The notes: generated by a model from the letters alone, not told the origin. A stretch of DNA of 64,000 nt from Burkholderia sp. H160 (GCA_000173575.1 ABYL01000017.1:1-64000), one strand, 5' to 3'. Positions 1 through 8,849 are shown, numbered from the stretch's first letter. A program made the numbers and translations.

Positions 1-552
1 GGTACGGCGGCACTCGTCAAAGGCCAGTTGTTGCCAGTGGTTGGGAAACGCAAAGGTGCTGATCCACCTTCGATGTGCCGGACCCCAGTTGGCGCTGCCG
101 GTGTAACGAACACCATGGGAGAGCAGAAAGGACTTGACCCGCTGACGCGCGTGTTTGAGATCCGCATTGGCGGCAGCCCACGCCCGGGCCAGATCCCGGA
201 ATGCCTCATCGTCGACGCCCGGCACGTAGACCGACGAGAGATCACCTGCGCGCAACGAGCGCACGAGTTTGAGGGCGTCGCGGCGGTCGGTCTTGACCCG
301 CTCGCCTGGTTTCCTCGGAATCAGCGACGGGGCACATACCATGCAGTCGAATCCCTTCTGCACCAGTTGCCGGTAAAGACCATAGCCGCATGGCCCTGCT
401 TCGTAGACGATGCGAACGTGCGTCGCCTTGGACTGCATGCGCTGGCACAGGCGATCGATGTCAGTCTTCGAAGTGCCGATCTTGCCCAGCAATTCCACCT
501 CGCCTATCCCGACGGCGTAGGCTGCCGTGATGGATTCCTTGTGTGTCCGCAC
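1..552 (-). mobile_element. IS110-family transposase, N-terminal part, runs off the left edge
   Basis: The minus strand is open without a stop from 552 to the window edge. The translation reads HKESITAAYA, then YEAGPCGYGLYRQL, then KTDRRDA and HARQRVKSFLLSHG, which is the order of blocks in the DEDD domain of IS110-family transposases. The usual first catalytic Asp (in a GVDTHKES-like start) is replaced by Arg, and there is no normal start region, so the 5' end has been lost at the junction with the neighbouring MBL-fold gene. Whether the C-terminal Tnp20-type domain is intact cannot be seen. The element lies inside accessory DNA and is probably inactive as it stands. Confidence 0.85.
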
Positions 553-555
553 CCC

Positions 556-916
556 CCCTCTTTCCATTGCGTGCCACCAGCGTGTGAGTCTCGAATGGTG
601 CGAGGGCCCGTGCATTGCCGCCGAGCCGCCTTGCTCCGGCCGCTGTCGTATAGACGACTGGCACGCGGGGCAGCATCGCACGGCCGGCATGATCGAGGTT
701 GTCGAAGTGTTGATCGTGACTAAGCAGCACGCCATCGAGTACCTCAATTTCTTCCACCGAAAGCGCCGGCCCCGAGGTCTTTTCGAAGCGCACCGGCGTC
801 TCCTGGTAGAGACCCGGCGGATCAAATGTCGGATCGGTCAGAAGACGAACTCCAGCGAATTCGATCAGTGCCGTTGGGCCGCCTATCAGCGTAAGTGCGA
901 TATCCGAAGCTCTCAT
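556..916 (-). pseudogene. MBL-fold metallohydrolase, truncated by an IS110 junction
   Basis: The first 118 or so residues match the N-terminal half of small MBL-fold hydrolases. A strand-rich start is followed by LTDPTFDPPG and the metal-binding block LLSHDQHFDNLDH. After about NGKRG the reading frame runs out of phase into IS110 transposase DNA, so the second half, with the remaining metal ligands, is missing. Relatives are about 250 to 270 residues long. The ATG at 916 has an AAGGAA ribosome-binding site and is divergent from the LysR gene starting at 992, a common regulator/target layout. The IS event has probably removed the function. Confidence 0.8.
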
Positions 917-991
917 GTCGATTCCTTTTCAATGTCAGGACCTTCATGCTAGGCTGCATTCGTCTGTTCGAAAATTCCCAGAAATCTCACA

Positions 992-1900
992 ATGGCCGAT
1001 CATTTTCGAACACTTCTCGATTGGGAGGATGTTCGTGTCTTCGTTGCGCTGGTCCGGTACGGCAGCCTGTCTGCGGCGGCACGCGCACTGACGGTCACAC
1101 ATGCAACGATTTCGCGGCGTGTCCAGTCGTTGGAGAAGTCGCTGGGCGCAAAGCTGGTGGAAAGGCGGCCGAACGGATATGTGCTGACCCCGGCAGGAAC
1201 CGAGATATTGTCGGTGGCCAGAGAGATGGAAGTCTCTGCCAGCAAGCTGATGCGGGGTGGCGCAGACGACACGCCACGAGGCCTCGTGCGCGTGAACGCG
1301 CCACCGAGCCTGGCCCAAGGCTTTCTCGCAGAGCCTTTGGCGGCGCTTACGGTTCTGCACCCGTCGCTCGATATTGACCTCTCGTCCGACTTTCGGGCCG
1401 TCGGCCTTGAACGCCGGGAGGCAGATATCGCTGTGCGTTTTGGACAAGCGAAAGATAGCGACGTGATTGCGAAGTTACTCGTGACCGCAGGATTCGGATT
1501 CTATGCGTCGGCGCAATGGCTGAAGCGAATCGAGGCCGGTGAGCCTCCGACGTTCGTCGGCTTCGACGAAGCAAATGCGTCTCTACCTGAGGCCGCTTGG
1601 CTTGCGCAGGAATTTCCGCGTGCACGCACAGCCTTTAGAGGGAACAGTCACATGACGCAAGCTGCCGCCGCCCGCTCGGGTGCCGGTGTTGCGTTGCTAC
1701 CAGACTTCGTCGGGCGTCACGGTGACGGGCTGATCAAGTGCATGCTGGAGCATACTGCTCCGTCGCGCGAACTCTGGCTGCTTACGCAACGCGACGGTCG
1801 CAAGGATCTGCCAACAAAGACCGTTGCAGATTTTCTCCTCCGGTTCTTTTCCGACAACCGTGATCAGTTTGAGTTGACGCCACCAAGCGTGGATACGTGA
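992..1900 (+). CDS. LysR-family transcriptional regulator
   Basis: The 302-residue protein has a typical winged helix-turn-helix at residues 10 to 68, including SLSAAARALTVTHATISRRVQSLE, and a LysR substrate-binding region after about residue 95. It is close in style to the LysR regulators that act locally on a divergent gene, and its divergent neighbour is the interrupted MBL-fold hydrolase 75 bp away. If that was its target, the regulator may now be orphaned. The ATG is chosen because the HTH begins shortly after it; no strong Shine-Dalgarno sequence is visible. The inducer is unknown. Confidence 0.9.
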   Translation: MADHFRTLLDWEDVRVFVALVRYGSLSAAARALTVTHATISRRVQSLEKSLGAKLVERRPNGYVLTPAGTEILSVAREMEVSASKLMRGGADDTPRGLVRVNAPPSLAQGFLAEPLAALTVLHPSLDIDLSSDFRAVGLERREADIAVRFGQAKDSDVIAKLLVTAGFGFYASAQWLKRIEAGEPPTFVGFDEANASLPEAAWLAQEFPRARTAFRGNSHMTQAAAARSGAGVALLPDFVGRHGDGLIKCMLEHTAPSRELWLLTQRDGRKDLPTKTVADFLLRFFSDNRDQFELTPPSVDT

Positions 1901-1918
1901 GACCCCGAGAATACAGGT

Positions 1919-2422
1919 CTACTCGACCTTAACCCAGATCAATACCGACGAGCTTTCCTTGCCAGTGAGAGCGTTCCTGGCGGGCAGCGTCGTTGTGTAC
2001 AAGGTCTTGCCCTCAATTCGAAACTGGCGCACCTGGGTCGTTCCCGTCCATGACTGGTTCCACGAAGCATCAACATGGTGACTAATCTTGTCGCCGTCAA
2101 TGCTATAGGTCCCCGCATATGCGACGAACCCATTGTAGAGCTCGACGCGCTCGGCGTCGGTTGGTACGAAGCTGCTAGGCGCTTTTCGCCCTTCCTTGAT
2201 CAGAATGGCGGACATCCGGCAGTCAGGACCATAGCTGAGATAACCGCTTGGATGCGCGCCGAACAACTCCGTCTTCTCGCCGGTAGCCAGGTCTTCGGTC
2301 GTGTTTGACTGGAGCGCCCAGGTTCCTAGCTGTGGTCCAACGCAGTTTTGCCGCTCTTGTCCTATTGCTTGCAAGCTTGCGACAGAAAGCACACAGCACA
2401 CCATGAGAGCAAAGTGTTTCAT
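1919..2422 (-). CDS. Exported lipocalin-like domain protein
   Basis: The start at 2422 is preferred over an in-frame upstream one because it has a strong GGGAGG ribosome-binding site and begins a clear signal peptide (MKHFALMVCCVLSVASLQAIGQ). The mature part contains GTWALQSNTTEDLATGE, GYLSYGPDCRMSAILI and GTYSIDGDKISHHVDASWNQSWTG, the pattern of the small lipocalin-like family that forms a beta barrel. The 167-residue length fits that family. The role is not established; these proteins usually sit next to regulators or hydrolases in accessory DNA, as here. Confidence 0.75.
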   Translation of the reverse strand: MKHFALMVCCVLSVASLQAIGQERQNCVGPQLGTWALQSNTTEDLATGEKTELFGAHPSGYLSYGPDCRMSAILIKEGRKAPSSFVPTDAERVELYNGFVAYAGTYSIDGDKISHHVDASWNQSWTGTTQVRQFRIEGKTLYTTTLPARNALTGKESSSVLIWVKVE

Positions 2423-2874
2423 CTGGCCTCCCTCTAAGTTCTTGCGCTTTGCCCCTATCACTCCGGTTTCACGGTATCTACCTATAGTCCCCTGTTCCTG
2501 CGGGCACTACTCCCAATCATTTACTGGAGCAATTAATCGCACATGAACCGTTATAGTTCGTGGTGTTCGGTCCCCGGGCGAAACATGAATTGGGAGCGCA
2601 ATCGGGGTGTCGCCAATCTCGCAATTGTCGGAATTACGCTGGTCGGAGGTGGTTATGGCCGGGCGAACGTGGAAGTGAAAGAATGATGCCTCCCCGGCCC
2701 CACTGCGTCTCTCAACCGAGCATGCCGATCGTTTTCGCGCGCACCTCATGCAACAGGCATAACCGACCCACAAGGGACTGTCACGACTCGCCGAAACGGA
2801 CGTTCAAAATGGAAGCCCGTGCTGCGTCCGGATCGCAGGCCGAACCTCGTATCATCGATGCCGTAAGCGATAGA
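2423..2874. other. No confident gene; degenerate accessory DNA
   Basis: Short open frames occur on both strands but none has a recognisable domain together with a good start site. The stretch lies between the lipocalin-like gene and an IS110 remnant and reads like insertion-sequence scar DNA. The first part must carry the promoter of the lipocalin-like gene. Confidence 0.5.
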
Positions 2875-2955
2875 GACCGTCCTGCCGGAGTGGTTCAGTG
2901 CGTGCAACTGGAAGACGTTTTTGGCCAGATCTAGCCCGATAGTCGCGATGTCCAT
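2875..2955 (-). pseudogene. IS110-family transposase remnant (first 27 codons)
   Basis: From the ATG at 2955 the frame encodes MDIATIGLDLAKNVFQLHAL, the characteristic N-terminus of an IS110/IS1328-type transposase with the first catalytic Asp in GLDLAKN. After about 27 residues the sequence stops resembling the family. The ribosome-binding region (GAGGAGCC before the ATG) and the upstream non-coding end of the element are still recognisable to the right. This is a different IS110 lineage from the copy at the left edge. Confidence 0.7.
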
Positions 2956-3727
2956 GATGAAGGCTCCTCACTGAATTGCAGCGCCAGACTCCAGTCTGGC
3001 ACCAGTTCAGGGGCCACGGGAAAGTGGCGCCTCCATGCCATCATCTCGGTCGAAATGACTCATTCGCATTTGCGAATGTCGACGTTGACGCGTACCCGTT
3101 GTGAACGTCGGCGAAGCGACGTTCAGCCGCCGTACAGCGGCTAAGCGGCGACCGGCGGCTTTGGCCGAAAACCTGCCCGCGTCGCGATGTCGGCGAGTTC
3201 CCGATCCCTTCGCTAAGAGAGGCCGGCGGCCGCGCGGCCGTGGAAGCGGAAGGCTAGATGACTGCCATCAGTTCGAGGACTGCGGGGGCATTTTGGCCTG
3301 CACTCGCGCACGATCGTTAATCACATGATGGCGCCGGTTGTCAGTCAGCAACTACAGGCACAACAGTCAACCGCGCCGCTTTCTATCGAAGGGGGCCTAC
3401 ACGACGATGCCGTTAGGACCGCCCCTTCATGCCCGGTCAACCCGAGGCATGGCATGCACCCGGCTCCCAGCCTCCCGCCCTTGACCCGCGACCATAGCCG
3501 ATAGCGGGCAGGCATCAAGGGGCGAGGGACCGTGTTGCCCGCACCCCTCCCTCGCCTTTTTCCTTGACGCCCGCCCGCCATCGGCTCCTCAAGTCGCACG
3601 GGCGGGAACCCGGGAGCCTGGCGGCAGCAACGCCAACCCCGAGTTCCACCAGGAAGTGTCCAGCCGCAATGGCAAGGCGCCTCCCCTCGCCCGGTTCAGG
3701 TCCTCAACCTTGACTGTGGAGATTGCC
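2956..3727. other. Long non-coding stretch between an IS110 remnant and the DUF932 gene
   Basis: No convincing coding sequence is seen on either strand. The left part looks like the upstream end of the IS110 element. The middle contains an inverted repeat at 3061-3078 and GC-rich direct motifs. The last 150 bases, just before the DUF932 start, probably hold its promoter and leader. Confidence 0.5.
3061..3078. repeat. Perfect 8-bp inverted repeat (CATTCGCA-TT-TGCGAATG)
   Basis: Two exact 8-base arms are separated by two bases. It lies just outside the probable end of the IS110 remnant. It could be a hairpin target of IS insertion, a regulator site or a chance palindrome; there is no T-run, so it is not a classical terminator. 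Confidence 0.5.
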
Positions 3728-4561
3728 ATGCAACTCGCTTCCTCTTTCCATTACGGCTCCCCGATGCTTCGCGCTGACTCGCCCCTCTCAGACGACCAGA
3801 TTCGCCGGGTTGCTCCCTCCATCTTCGCTGACGGCAAGCACGAAAGCCGTTCCGAACGCTACACCTACATTCCCACCATCGACGTCCTGCGCGGCCTGCG
3901 CAACGAAGGCTTTCAGCCGTTCATGATCTGCCAGACTCGTGTTCGCGATCAGGGCAAGCGCGAATTCACAAAACACATGCTGCGGCTTCGCCACGCCGAC
4001 CAGATCTCCGGCGAGGAAGCCGACGAAATCGTGCTGCTGAACTCGCACGACGGCACCAGCAGTTACCAGATGCTGGCGGGCACATTCCGGTTTGTCTGCC
4101 AGAACGGCATGGTCGCGGGCGAGAACGTCGCCGATATCCGCGTGCCACACAAAGGCAACGTCATCCAGAACGTGATCAATGGCGCATTCGACGTGCTCGA
4201 CGGCTTCGACCTGATCCGCGAGCAGAAGGACGGCATGCGCGCCATGACGCTCGATCGCGACGAACAACAGGCGTTCGCCCGATCCGCACTCGCGTTGCGT
4301 TACGACCCGACCGATGCCGAAGCGCCCGCACCCATTACCGGAAGCCAGTTGCTTTCCCCGCGTCGCTTCGAGGATCGCCGCGATGACCTCTGGACCGTGT
4401 TTAACCGGGTGCAGGAAAACCTCACGAAGGGCGGGCTGCATGGACGCTCGCGCAGTGGACGCGCCATGTCGACTCGCCCCATCACCGGCATCGACCAGAA
4501 CGTGAAGCTCAACCGCGCGCTGTGGATGCTCGCTGACGCCATGCGCCAGATGAAAGCATAA
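3728..4561 (+). CDS. DUF932 family protein of mobile elements
   Basis: The 277-residue product matches the DUF932 family found on plasmids and integrative elements. Recognisable blocks are FADGKHESRSERYTYIPT, LRHADQISGEEADEIVLLNSHDGTSSYQMLAG and FRFVCQNGMV. The ATG at 3728 has a GGAG upstream; a GTG 24 codons earlier is open but adds a poorly conserved tail. In many integrative elements this gene is followed by a ParB-like gene, and a broken parB-like reading frame does follow here. Its molecular function is not established. It supports the view that the surrounding DNA is part of a transferable island. Confidence 0.85.
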   Translation: MQLASSFHYGSPMLRADSPLSDDQIRRVAPSIFADGKHESRSERYTYIPTIDVLRGLRNEGFQPFMICQTRVRDQGKREFTKHMLRLRHADQISGEEADEIVLLNSHDGTSSYQMLAGTFRFVCQNGMVAGENVADIRVPHKGNVIQNVINGAFDVLDGFDLIREQKDGMRAMTLDRDEQQAFARSALALRYDPTDAEAPAPITGSQLLSPRRFEDRRDDLWTVFNRVQENLTKGGLHGRSRSGRAMSTRPITGIDQNVKLNRALWMLADAMRQMKA

Positions 4562-4695
4562 ACGTCGCAGGGGCGGCAACGTACCTCCGCCCCGCCCTAC
4601 CTCGTTCACTCAGGACTCCTATCCGGGTCACGTCCTGATGGAATCCGGCAGCACCCAACCACCAGGACCCTTCCTTTTTTTGTTTTCGGGAGTCA

Positions 4696-4970
4696 GTCAC
4701 GCAATCTCAAGTCGAAACCCCTACGGCAACCACTGACGAAACCGTTTCGCCGCTCGAAACCAACTTCGGCTACGAACAGCCGGTCGCCACCGTGCCGTAT
4801 TCCAGCCTGCGGCCCTCGCCGCTCAAGGCCAGCACTACGACATAGCCCTTGCCCGCGTCGAAGATAAAGTCTGCCGGCCACCGGTGATTGCCTTTGACCA
4901 GAACGACGCGGCAGCCGACGTGCTCCACCACGCCGCCGAATTCATGGAAGGCGATACCGACGAGGTGTAA
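4696..4970 (+). pseudogene. ParB-like partition gene remnant, internal deletion and frameshift
   Basis: The first open part encodes about 40 residues ending TNFGYEQPVATVPYSSL, resembling the N-terminus of ParB-like proteins of integrative elements. No ATG, GTG or TTG precedes it in frame; GTC-ACG stands where ATG-ACG might be expected. A second part in another frame encodes AALAAQGQHYDIALARVEDK, then PPVIAFDQNDAAADVLHHAA, and ends at the TAA of 4968-4970. The two look like the ends of a gene whose centre has been deleted. Assigning the second part to the same ParB gene is inference. Its position after DUF932 fits. Confidence 0.55.
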
Positions 4971-5644
4971 GCCGTCCGTGCAGACAGCGAGCCGTCTGCA
5001 CGCACCCAATGGACGCCTGCCCACCATCCGGCCAGCGCGCCCGCACCCGCCGCCGCCAGCATCACAATCAGGCCGCCGACGACCAGCCCATAGCATGTCC
5101 GCACGAGTCGCCGCATGGCGACCTGCCCGAATGACGTGAGCGCGACATCGATCCGTTTCTGCTGCTCACGTACTGCGACAGTCGTCGCCCCCACGAGCCG
5201 GTTACCAGCAACGCGGGAAATGTGGTTCGCTGCCCGCTGCGTGAGTGTAGCCAGCACCTCGTCGTTCAGCGCCGCAAGCGCGGCCCGGTAGCGCGCTTGG
5301 TGCTCCGCGGTCATTTGCTCCGCCAGTTCGATCGTGGCCTTGCAGCGCGCGAGCGCGTCACGATGCTGCGTCATCAACGCATCCGTCGCTGCCCGCGCCT
5401 CCGTCCGCACGAGATCCATACTGCCCGCGCCCGCCTGCCGGATACGCTCCGGCATGGATTCGTAGAGTCGCCCGTAATGTTCGAGCATGACCAGCACAGA
5501 CCACAGCGCATCGTTGTCGCGCAGGTTGAGCGCACTCGATACCCGACGCATTCGCAGCACACTGGCATCGTCGGGCAATTCGCCCGTGACGTCGAGAAAC
5601 AGACAGGCGAGCGCGTCCACCGGCCTGCCCTGCCTGCTATCCAT
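4835..5644 (-). CDS. TraM-like membrane protein of the mobilisation operon
   Basis: The predicted 269-residue protein has an Ala/Glu/Arg-rich helical region around residues 75 to 135 and one strong membrane segment at about 184 to 208 (LVVGGLIVMLAAAGAGALAG). Its ATG overlaps the end of the upstream ATPase gene by 8 bp, so the two are translationally coupled. In IncP plasmids the order traK-traL-traM is the same, and TraM is a membrane-anchored protein; the assignment is by position and topology, not by clear sequence identity. The last 50 or so residues are antisense to the parB-like remnant and are probably read-through into rearranged DNA, so the native C-terminus may be lost. Confidence 0.55.
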   Translation of the reverse strand: MDSRQGRPVDALACLFLDVTGELPDDASVLRMRRVSSALNLRDNDALWSVLVMLEHYGRLYESMPERIRQAGAGSMDLVRTEARAATDALMTQHRDALARCKATIELAEQMTAEHQARYRAALAALNDEVLATLTQRAANHISRVAGNRLVGATTVAVREQQKRIDVALTSFGQVAMRRLVRTCYGLVVGGLIVMLAAAGAGALAGWWAGVHWVRADGSLSARTAYTSSVSPSMNSAAWWSTSAAASFWSKAITGGRQTLSSTRARAMS

Positions 5645-6329
5645 CGACCGTTACCTTGGCGAACATGGCATCGCACAACGAACGCCAACGCAATAGCTCG
5701 ACCCGTTCACCGATATGCATCGTCGCCGCCGCCTTGCGGATCGACATGCGCTGACTGCGAAGCTCGTCCGCGACCCGATCCGCAAGATCAGGAAAATCCA
5801 GTGAGTGACCGCGCGATTCGACGCAACGGCGAAGCTGCGATCCCTGATACAGCGTGAACTTGTCCGCCGGACCGAAGTAGCCATTGCGTACAACGTTCAT
5901 CACCGCGTCCGGGAACGTCTCGCTGAAAGCGCTCAACAGTTCGAGGCTGTCGCGTTGCCGGTTGATCACCCACAGGACAACAAGCCGGCGCCGAAGCTCG
6001 CCAAGCGCGCCGGTCAGTGTCGCCCCGAACTGCTCAACACCCGTCTGGCTCCGCGCCGCCGTGTTGACAACGATCGCTGCGTCCCGTTGCTCGTCGCAGA
6101 AATTGACAAGTCCGATCCAGCCGTCTGCATCGTCCAGGTTATAGGCGATGCAACGCATCTCATCCTGGACTGCTTTCATCACGTCCGGGTTGGCGGTATC
6201 CGTTTCCACCAGCGCCGCATGAATATCCCGCCGGAGCAGATAATCGGCCAGCGCGAGCGCAACAAAGCTCTTGCCCACGCCGCCCTTGCTGCCACCAACG
6301 AGATAGATGGGGTAAGTCGTCATGTCCAT
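5637..6329 (-). CDS. ParA/MinD-type P-loop ATPase, TraL-like
   Basis: The 230-residue protein begins with a deviant Walker A box, KGGVGKS at residues 15 to 21, followed by LALADYLL and ETDTANPDV, as in the SIMIBI ATPases of the ParA/MinD/CobB group. There is no ParB partner gene directly beside it. It lies 9 bp after a TraK-like gene and overlaps a TraM-like gene, matching the traKLM order of IncP plasmids, where TraL is a ParA-like ATPase. It probably helps process or deliver the transferred DNA rather than partition it. The ATG at 6329 has a GAGG ribosome-binding site. Confidence 0.7.
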   Translation of the reverse strand: MDMTTYPIYLVGGSKGGVGKSFVALALADYLLRRDIHAALVETDTANPDVMKAVQDEMRCIAYNLDDADGWIGLVNFCDEQRDAAIVVNTAARSQTGVEQFGATLTGALGELRRRLVVLWVINRQRDSLELLSAFSETFPDAVMNVVRNGYFGPADKFTLYQGSQLRRCVESRGHSLDFPDLADRVADELRSQRMSIRKAAATMHIGERVELLRWRSLCDAMFAKVTVDG

Positions 6330-6338
6330 GTGAATCCT

Positions 6339-6803
6339 CTAAAGGTTCTCGGTGTCAGGCCTGATCTCGAATGAGAACGCGTCACGCATCACCATGCTTC
6401 CCGGCCTGCTACCCATCTTTCCCCCATCCTGCTTTTGATTCTCTCTGAAAGCCTCCGTGCGCGGTACATCTTCCTTGCTTACCCTTTTCGCACGGGGCGA
6501 TGGCGCGGCATTGCCTCGTGCCGGTTCCTTTGTAGCCTGTCGAACTGGCCTGTCTTTCTTCAACGGGTATAGCGCGTACTTGACGGAGCCAACACTAAAA
6601 TCGACGCCTTTCTTCCTTGCATGTTCAACGATTTCCTCCAACGTATATCCCTTCTTCCTCACCGCACCGATCACCAGACGCATCTCTTTCATCGCATCGG
6701 TGATAGAGACGCGCTGCTCGGCCTCTGGCTTGACCGGCAGTGATTCCAGAGAGCGGACAAGCTCATCCCATTGCGCCCAGGTATAGCTTTTCGCAACTTG
6801 CAT
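6339..6803 (-). CDS. TraK-like oriT-associated DNA-binding protein
   Basis: The 154-residue basic protein holds the block MRLVIGAVRKKGYTLEEIVEHARKKG at residues 41 to 66, followed by FSVGSVKYAL. This resembles the short domain of IncP TraK and related proteins, in which a helix of the form GYTLKTIYEH precedes a DNA-binding segment. The C-terminal half is charged and probably disordered. The ATG has a GGAG site. It is the first gene of a three-gene minus-strand operon and faces an 800-bp non-coding region that holds a candidate nic site, the same side on which IncP traK faces oriT. The similarity is short, so the call is tentative. Confidence 0.55.
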   Translation of the reverse strand: MQVAKSYTWAQWDELVRSLESLPVKPEAEQRVSITDAMKEMRLVIGAVRKKGYTLEEIVEHARKKGVDFSVGSVKYALYPLKKDRPVRQATKEPARGNAAPSPRAKRVSKEDVPRTEAFRENQKQDGGKMGSRPGSMVMRDAFSFEIRPDTENL

Positions 6804-7619
6804 CGCTCGCTCCGTCGTGCTCTCTTCATCCCATCTTGTTCACTCACGAAGACGCAGTCAACACATGATTTTTGCCGGATTTTCGCTATCGGAACATCAT
6901 GGAATCAACCGGATCGCGTTGGAATAAAGGAAATATTTTGGACGCGTCTGCCACAAGCAACGGACGGGGCCGATGTCCGGAAAACGTAGCGAAGGGATTC
7001 CGGGCAGACCTTACGATGGCGCAGGTGCAGAACGATCACAGGGAACGGGCTGAATCGCTCTGGCCAACAGGATGCACACAATGGAACTGCGAGCCGACAA
7101 AGACACGATCGTTTCGCGGACCATATCTCTTGCTCTGCAAACTGCCGATGGCCGTGCCTGCATGCCTCCGGGAAAGACGCCGCAGATTTTGGAAAGCAAC
7201 AGCCGCCCGAAGCGGAATTGACGTTGCCGATTCAACGCATGCGATTACCGACTCCAGCCGCCACCCGCGCAGACATCTGTCATTCAGGAAGCCGCAGTGG
7301 AACGGATCACTAAACAGAAATCGCCCTGCCAAGTATGCCGCCCCGATCGATCGACATCCCGCACCACGAGATACGGTTCGCGGTCGAGCAAAAGAAGACG
7401 TGCGGACTTGATAAGTGCATCCGGCGGACGCATCTAGCCACCTTACAGATAGTTCCCGGCCGACCTCGCTGAAAGCGCTTAGCCGTCAGACAAAAACGAT
7501 ATTAAAACGAGGGATGGCAGGATAGGCTACCGCCGGTTTTGGGCGCCATAGTCGCGTCATGAAGGTTCACCGGCGCGTACCAACCGCTCTCCAGCGACCG
7601 CGAGTCTTTCTGCCCTGCG
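6804..7619. other. Non-coding region with candidate oriT, between the tra-like operon and the integrase
   Basis: No open frame here has convincing coding character. The part next to the TraK-like gene is markedly A/T-richer than the surroundings (6860-6950), as expected of a promoter or a transfer origin. A nic-like CCTATCCTGCC lies at 7516-7526 on the minus strand. Sites for DNA-binding proteins of the element would be expected here. Confidence 0.5.
7516..7526 (-). other. Candidate oriT nic site, IncP type
   Basis: The minus strand reads CCTATCCTGCC. This contains the YATCCTGY core of MOBP nic sites and agrees over 11 bases with the RP4 nic region as I remember it. Cleavage would fall after the TATCCTG. 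It lies in the non-coding region bounded by a TraK-like gene and an integrase, where a transfer origin is expected. No relaxase gene is visible, so a helper element would have to supply it. No obvious long inverted repeat is seen directly upstream. Confidence 0.4.
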
Positions 7620-8849
7620 TTATCTTGTCGGCGCCGCGGTCCCGATAGGAATGACTTGTGCCCCCACCTTGAGCCTGTCCAGATAGTCGGCCCACGCCTG
7701 CATCATTGCCCGACGCTCCTTGATGAACTTCGTCCGGTTATATGCCGCGCCAAGGTTGTCGGGTACCGTATGCGCAAGCTGATGCTCAATCACTTCCGGC
7801 TTCTGCTCGAGTTCCTCATGCAGGATTGTGCGCGCCATCGCCCGGAACCCGTGGCCCGTAATCTCGGTGCGGGTGTCGTAGCCGAGCCGCCGCAGCGCCG
7901 CATTTATTGCGGCGTCACTCATGGGGCGGTTCCGGTCGCGCGCGCCAGGGAAGACGTAAGGGCCGTTGCCGGTTAGCGCTTGCAGCTCTTGCAGGATTGC
8001 CACCGCCTGCGTCGCCAGCGGCACAAGGTGCTCTGTCCTTGTCTTGGTGACGAGATAGCGCCACTCCCTTCTGCCCAGGTCAAACTGCGACCACCTGGCC
8101 TGCCGCAATTCGCCCGGCCGCACAAAAAGCATCGGGGCCAACATCAGCGCACAAAGGACCGGAAAGGTGCCTGAGAAGCCATCGAAGGCCCGAAGCATTT
8201 CCCCAACCTTCGTTGGCTCGGTAATGGCGGCAAAGTGCGTGGTTTGGGATGGCGGGATCGCATCCAGAAGGTCGCGTGCCGGGTCGGCCCTGCAATACCC
8301 CTCCTTGATGGCGTAGCGGAATATGCGACTGATTTCGCTGCGTACGCGGTGAGCCGTGAAACGTGCGCCCCGACTGTCGATGCGCTTCAGGACCGTCAGA
8401 ATCTCGGGCGCGTCAATTTCAGCGATGGGACGCCTGCCGAGCCAGGGAAACACGTCGCTAGTAAATCGTGCAAGCGTCTTCTCATACTGACCAATTTCTA
8501 CATAGGTCTTGCGCTCGTCCATCCAGCCATGCGCAACCACCTCAAACGAGTTGGCAGCGGCAAGACGCACCGCTCGCTTTTCGAGTCGCTTCGCTTCGCC
8601 AGGGTCGATCCCGGCAGCCAGTTTCTCACGCACGTCGTCGCGCTTCTTACGTGCTGCGGCCAGCGACACATCAGGGTACACACCGAGCGCGAGCGTCTTG
8701 TCCTTCCCCGCGAAGCGGTAATTCATGCGCCAGTATTTCGAGCCCGACTTGTCGATCTGCAGATACATACGTCCGCTGTCAGACAGTCGGTTACCTGCAC
8801 CATCGGGATTGAATCGGGCGTTCCGGACTTGCTTGTCGGTTAGCGGCAT
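7620..8849 (-). CDS. Tyrosine recombinase integrase, tRNA-targeting
   Basis: The 409-residue protein has the N-terminal arm-binding domain (DUF4102 type, residues 1 to 85), a core-binding domain at about 100 to 190 and a catalytic domain. The active-site set is visible: Arg244 in VRPGELR, His333 and Arg336 in GHGFR, His360 in HQLAH and the nucleophile Tyr370 in AAYNR. Length and architecture are those of P4/CP4-57-like integrases, which insert elements into the 3' ends of tRNA genes. The gene lies 173 bp from the 3' end of tRNA-Leu, so the element it moves extends to the left. It appears intact. Confidence 0.93.
   Translation of the reverse strand: MPLTDKQVRNARFNPDGAGNRLSDSGRMYLQIDKSGSKYWRMNYRFAGKDKTLALGVYPDVSLAAARKKRDDVREKLAAGIDPGEAKRLEKRAVRLAAANSFEVVAHGWMDERKTYVEIGQYEKTLARFTSDVFPWLGRRPIAEIDAPEILTVLKRIDSRGARFTAHRVRSEISRIFRYAIKEGYCRADPARDLLDAIPPSQTTHFAAITEPTKVGEMLRAFDGFSGTFPVLCALMLAPMLFVRPGELRQARWSQFDLGRREWRYLVTKTRTEHLVPLATQAVAILQELQALTGNGPYVFPGARDRNRPMSDAAINAALRRLGYDTRTEITGHGFRAMARTILHEELEQKPEVIEHQLAHTVPDNLGAAYNRTKFIKERRAMMQAWADYLDRLKVGAQVIPIGTAAPTR

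Noticed and set aside
3101-3328. 75-codon plus-strand frame in the IS-scarred region
   Set aside because: Arg-rich shadow composition, no start signal, no family.
7389-7400. ATAAGTGCATCC as an alternative nic site (RSF1010-like)
   Set aside because: It matches only the first part of the MOBQ nic consensus and lacks the following CCCT; the IncP-like site is a better match.
6872-7411. 179-codon plus-strand frame in the gap by the TraK-like gene
   Set aside because: No ribosome-binding site, no recognisable domain and irregular composition; it lies over the probable oriT region.
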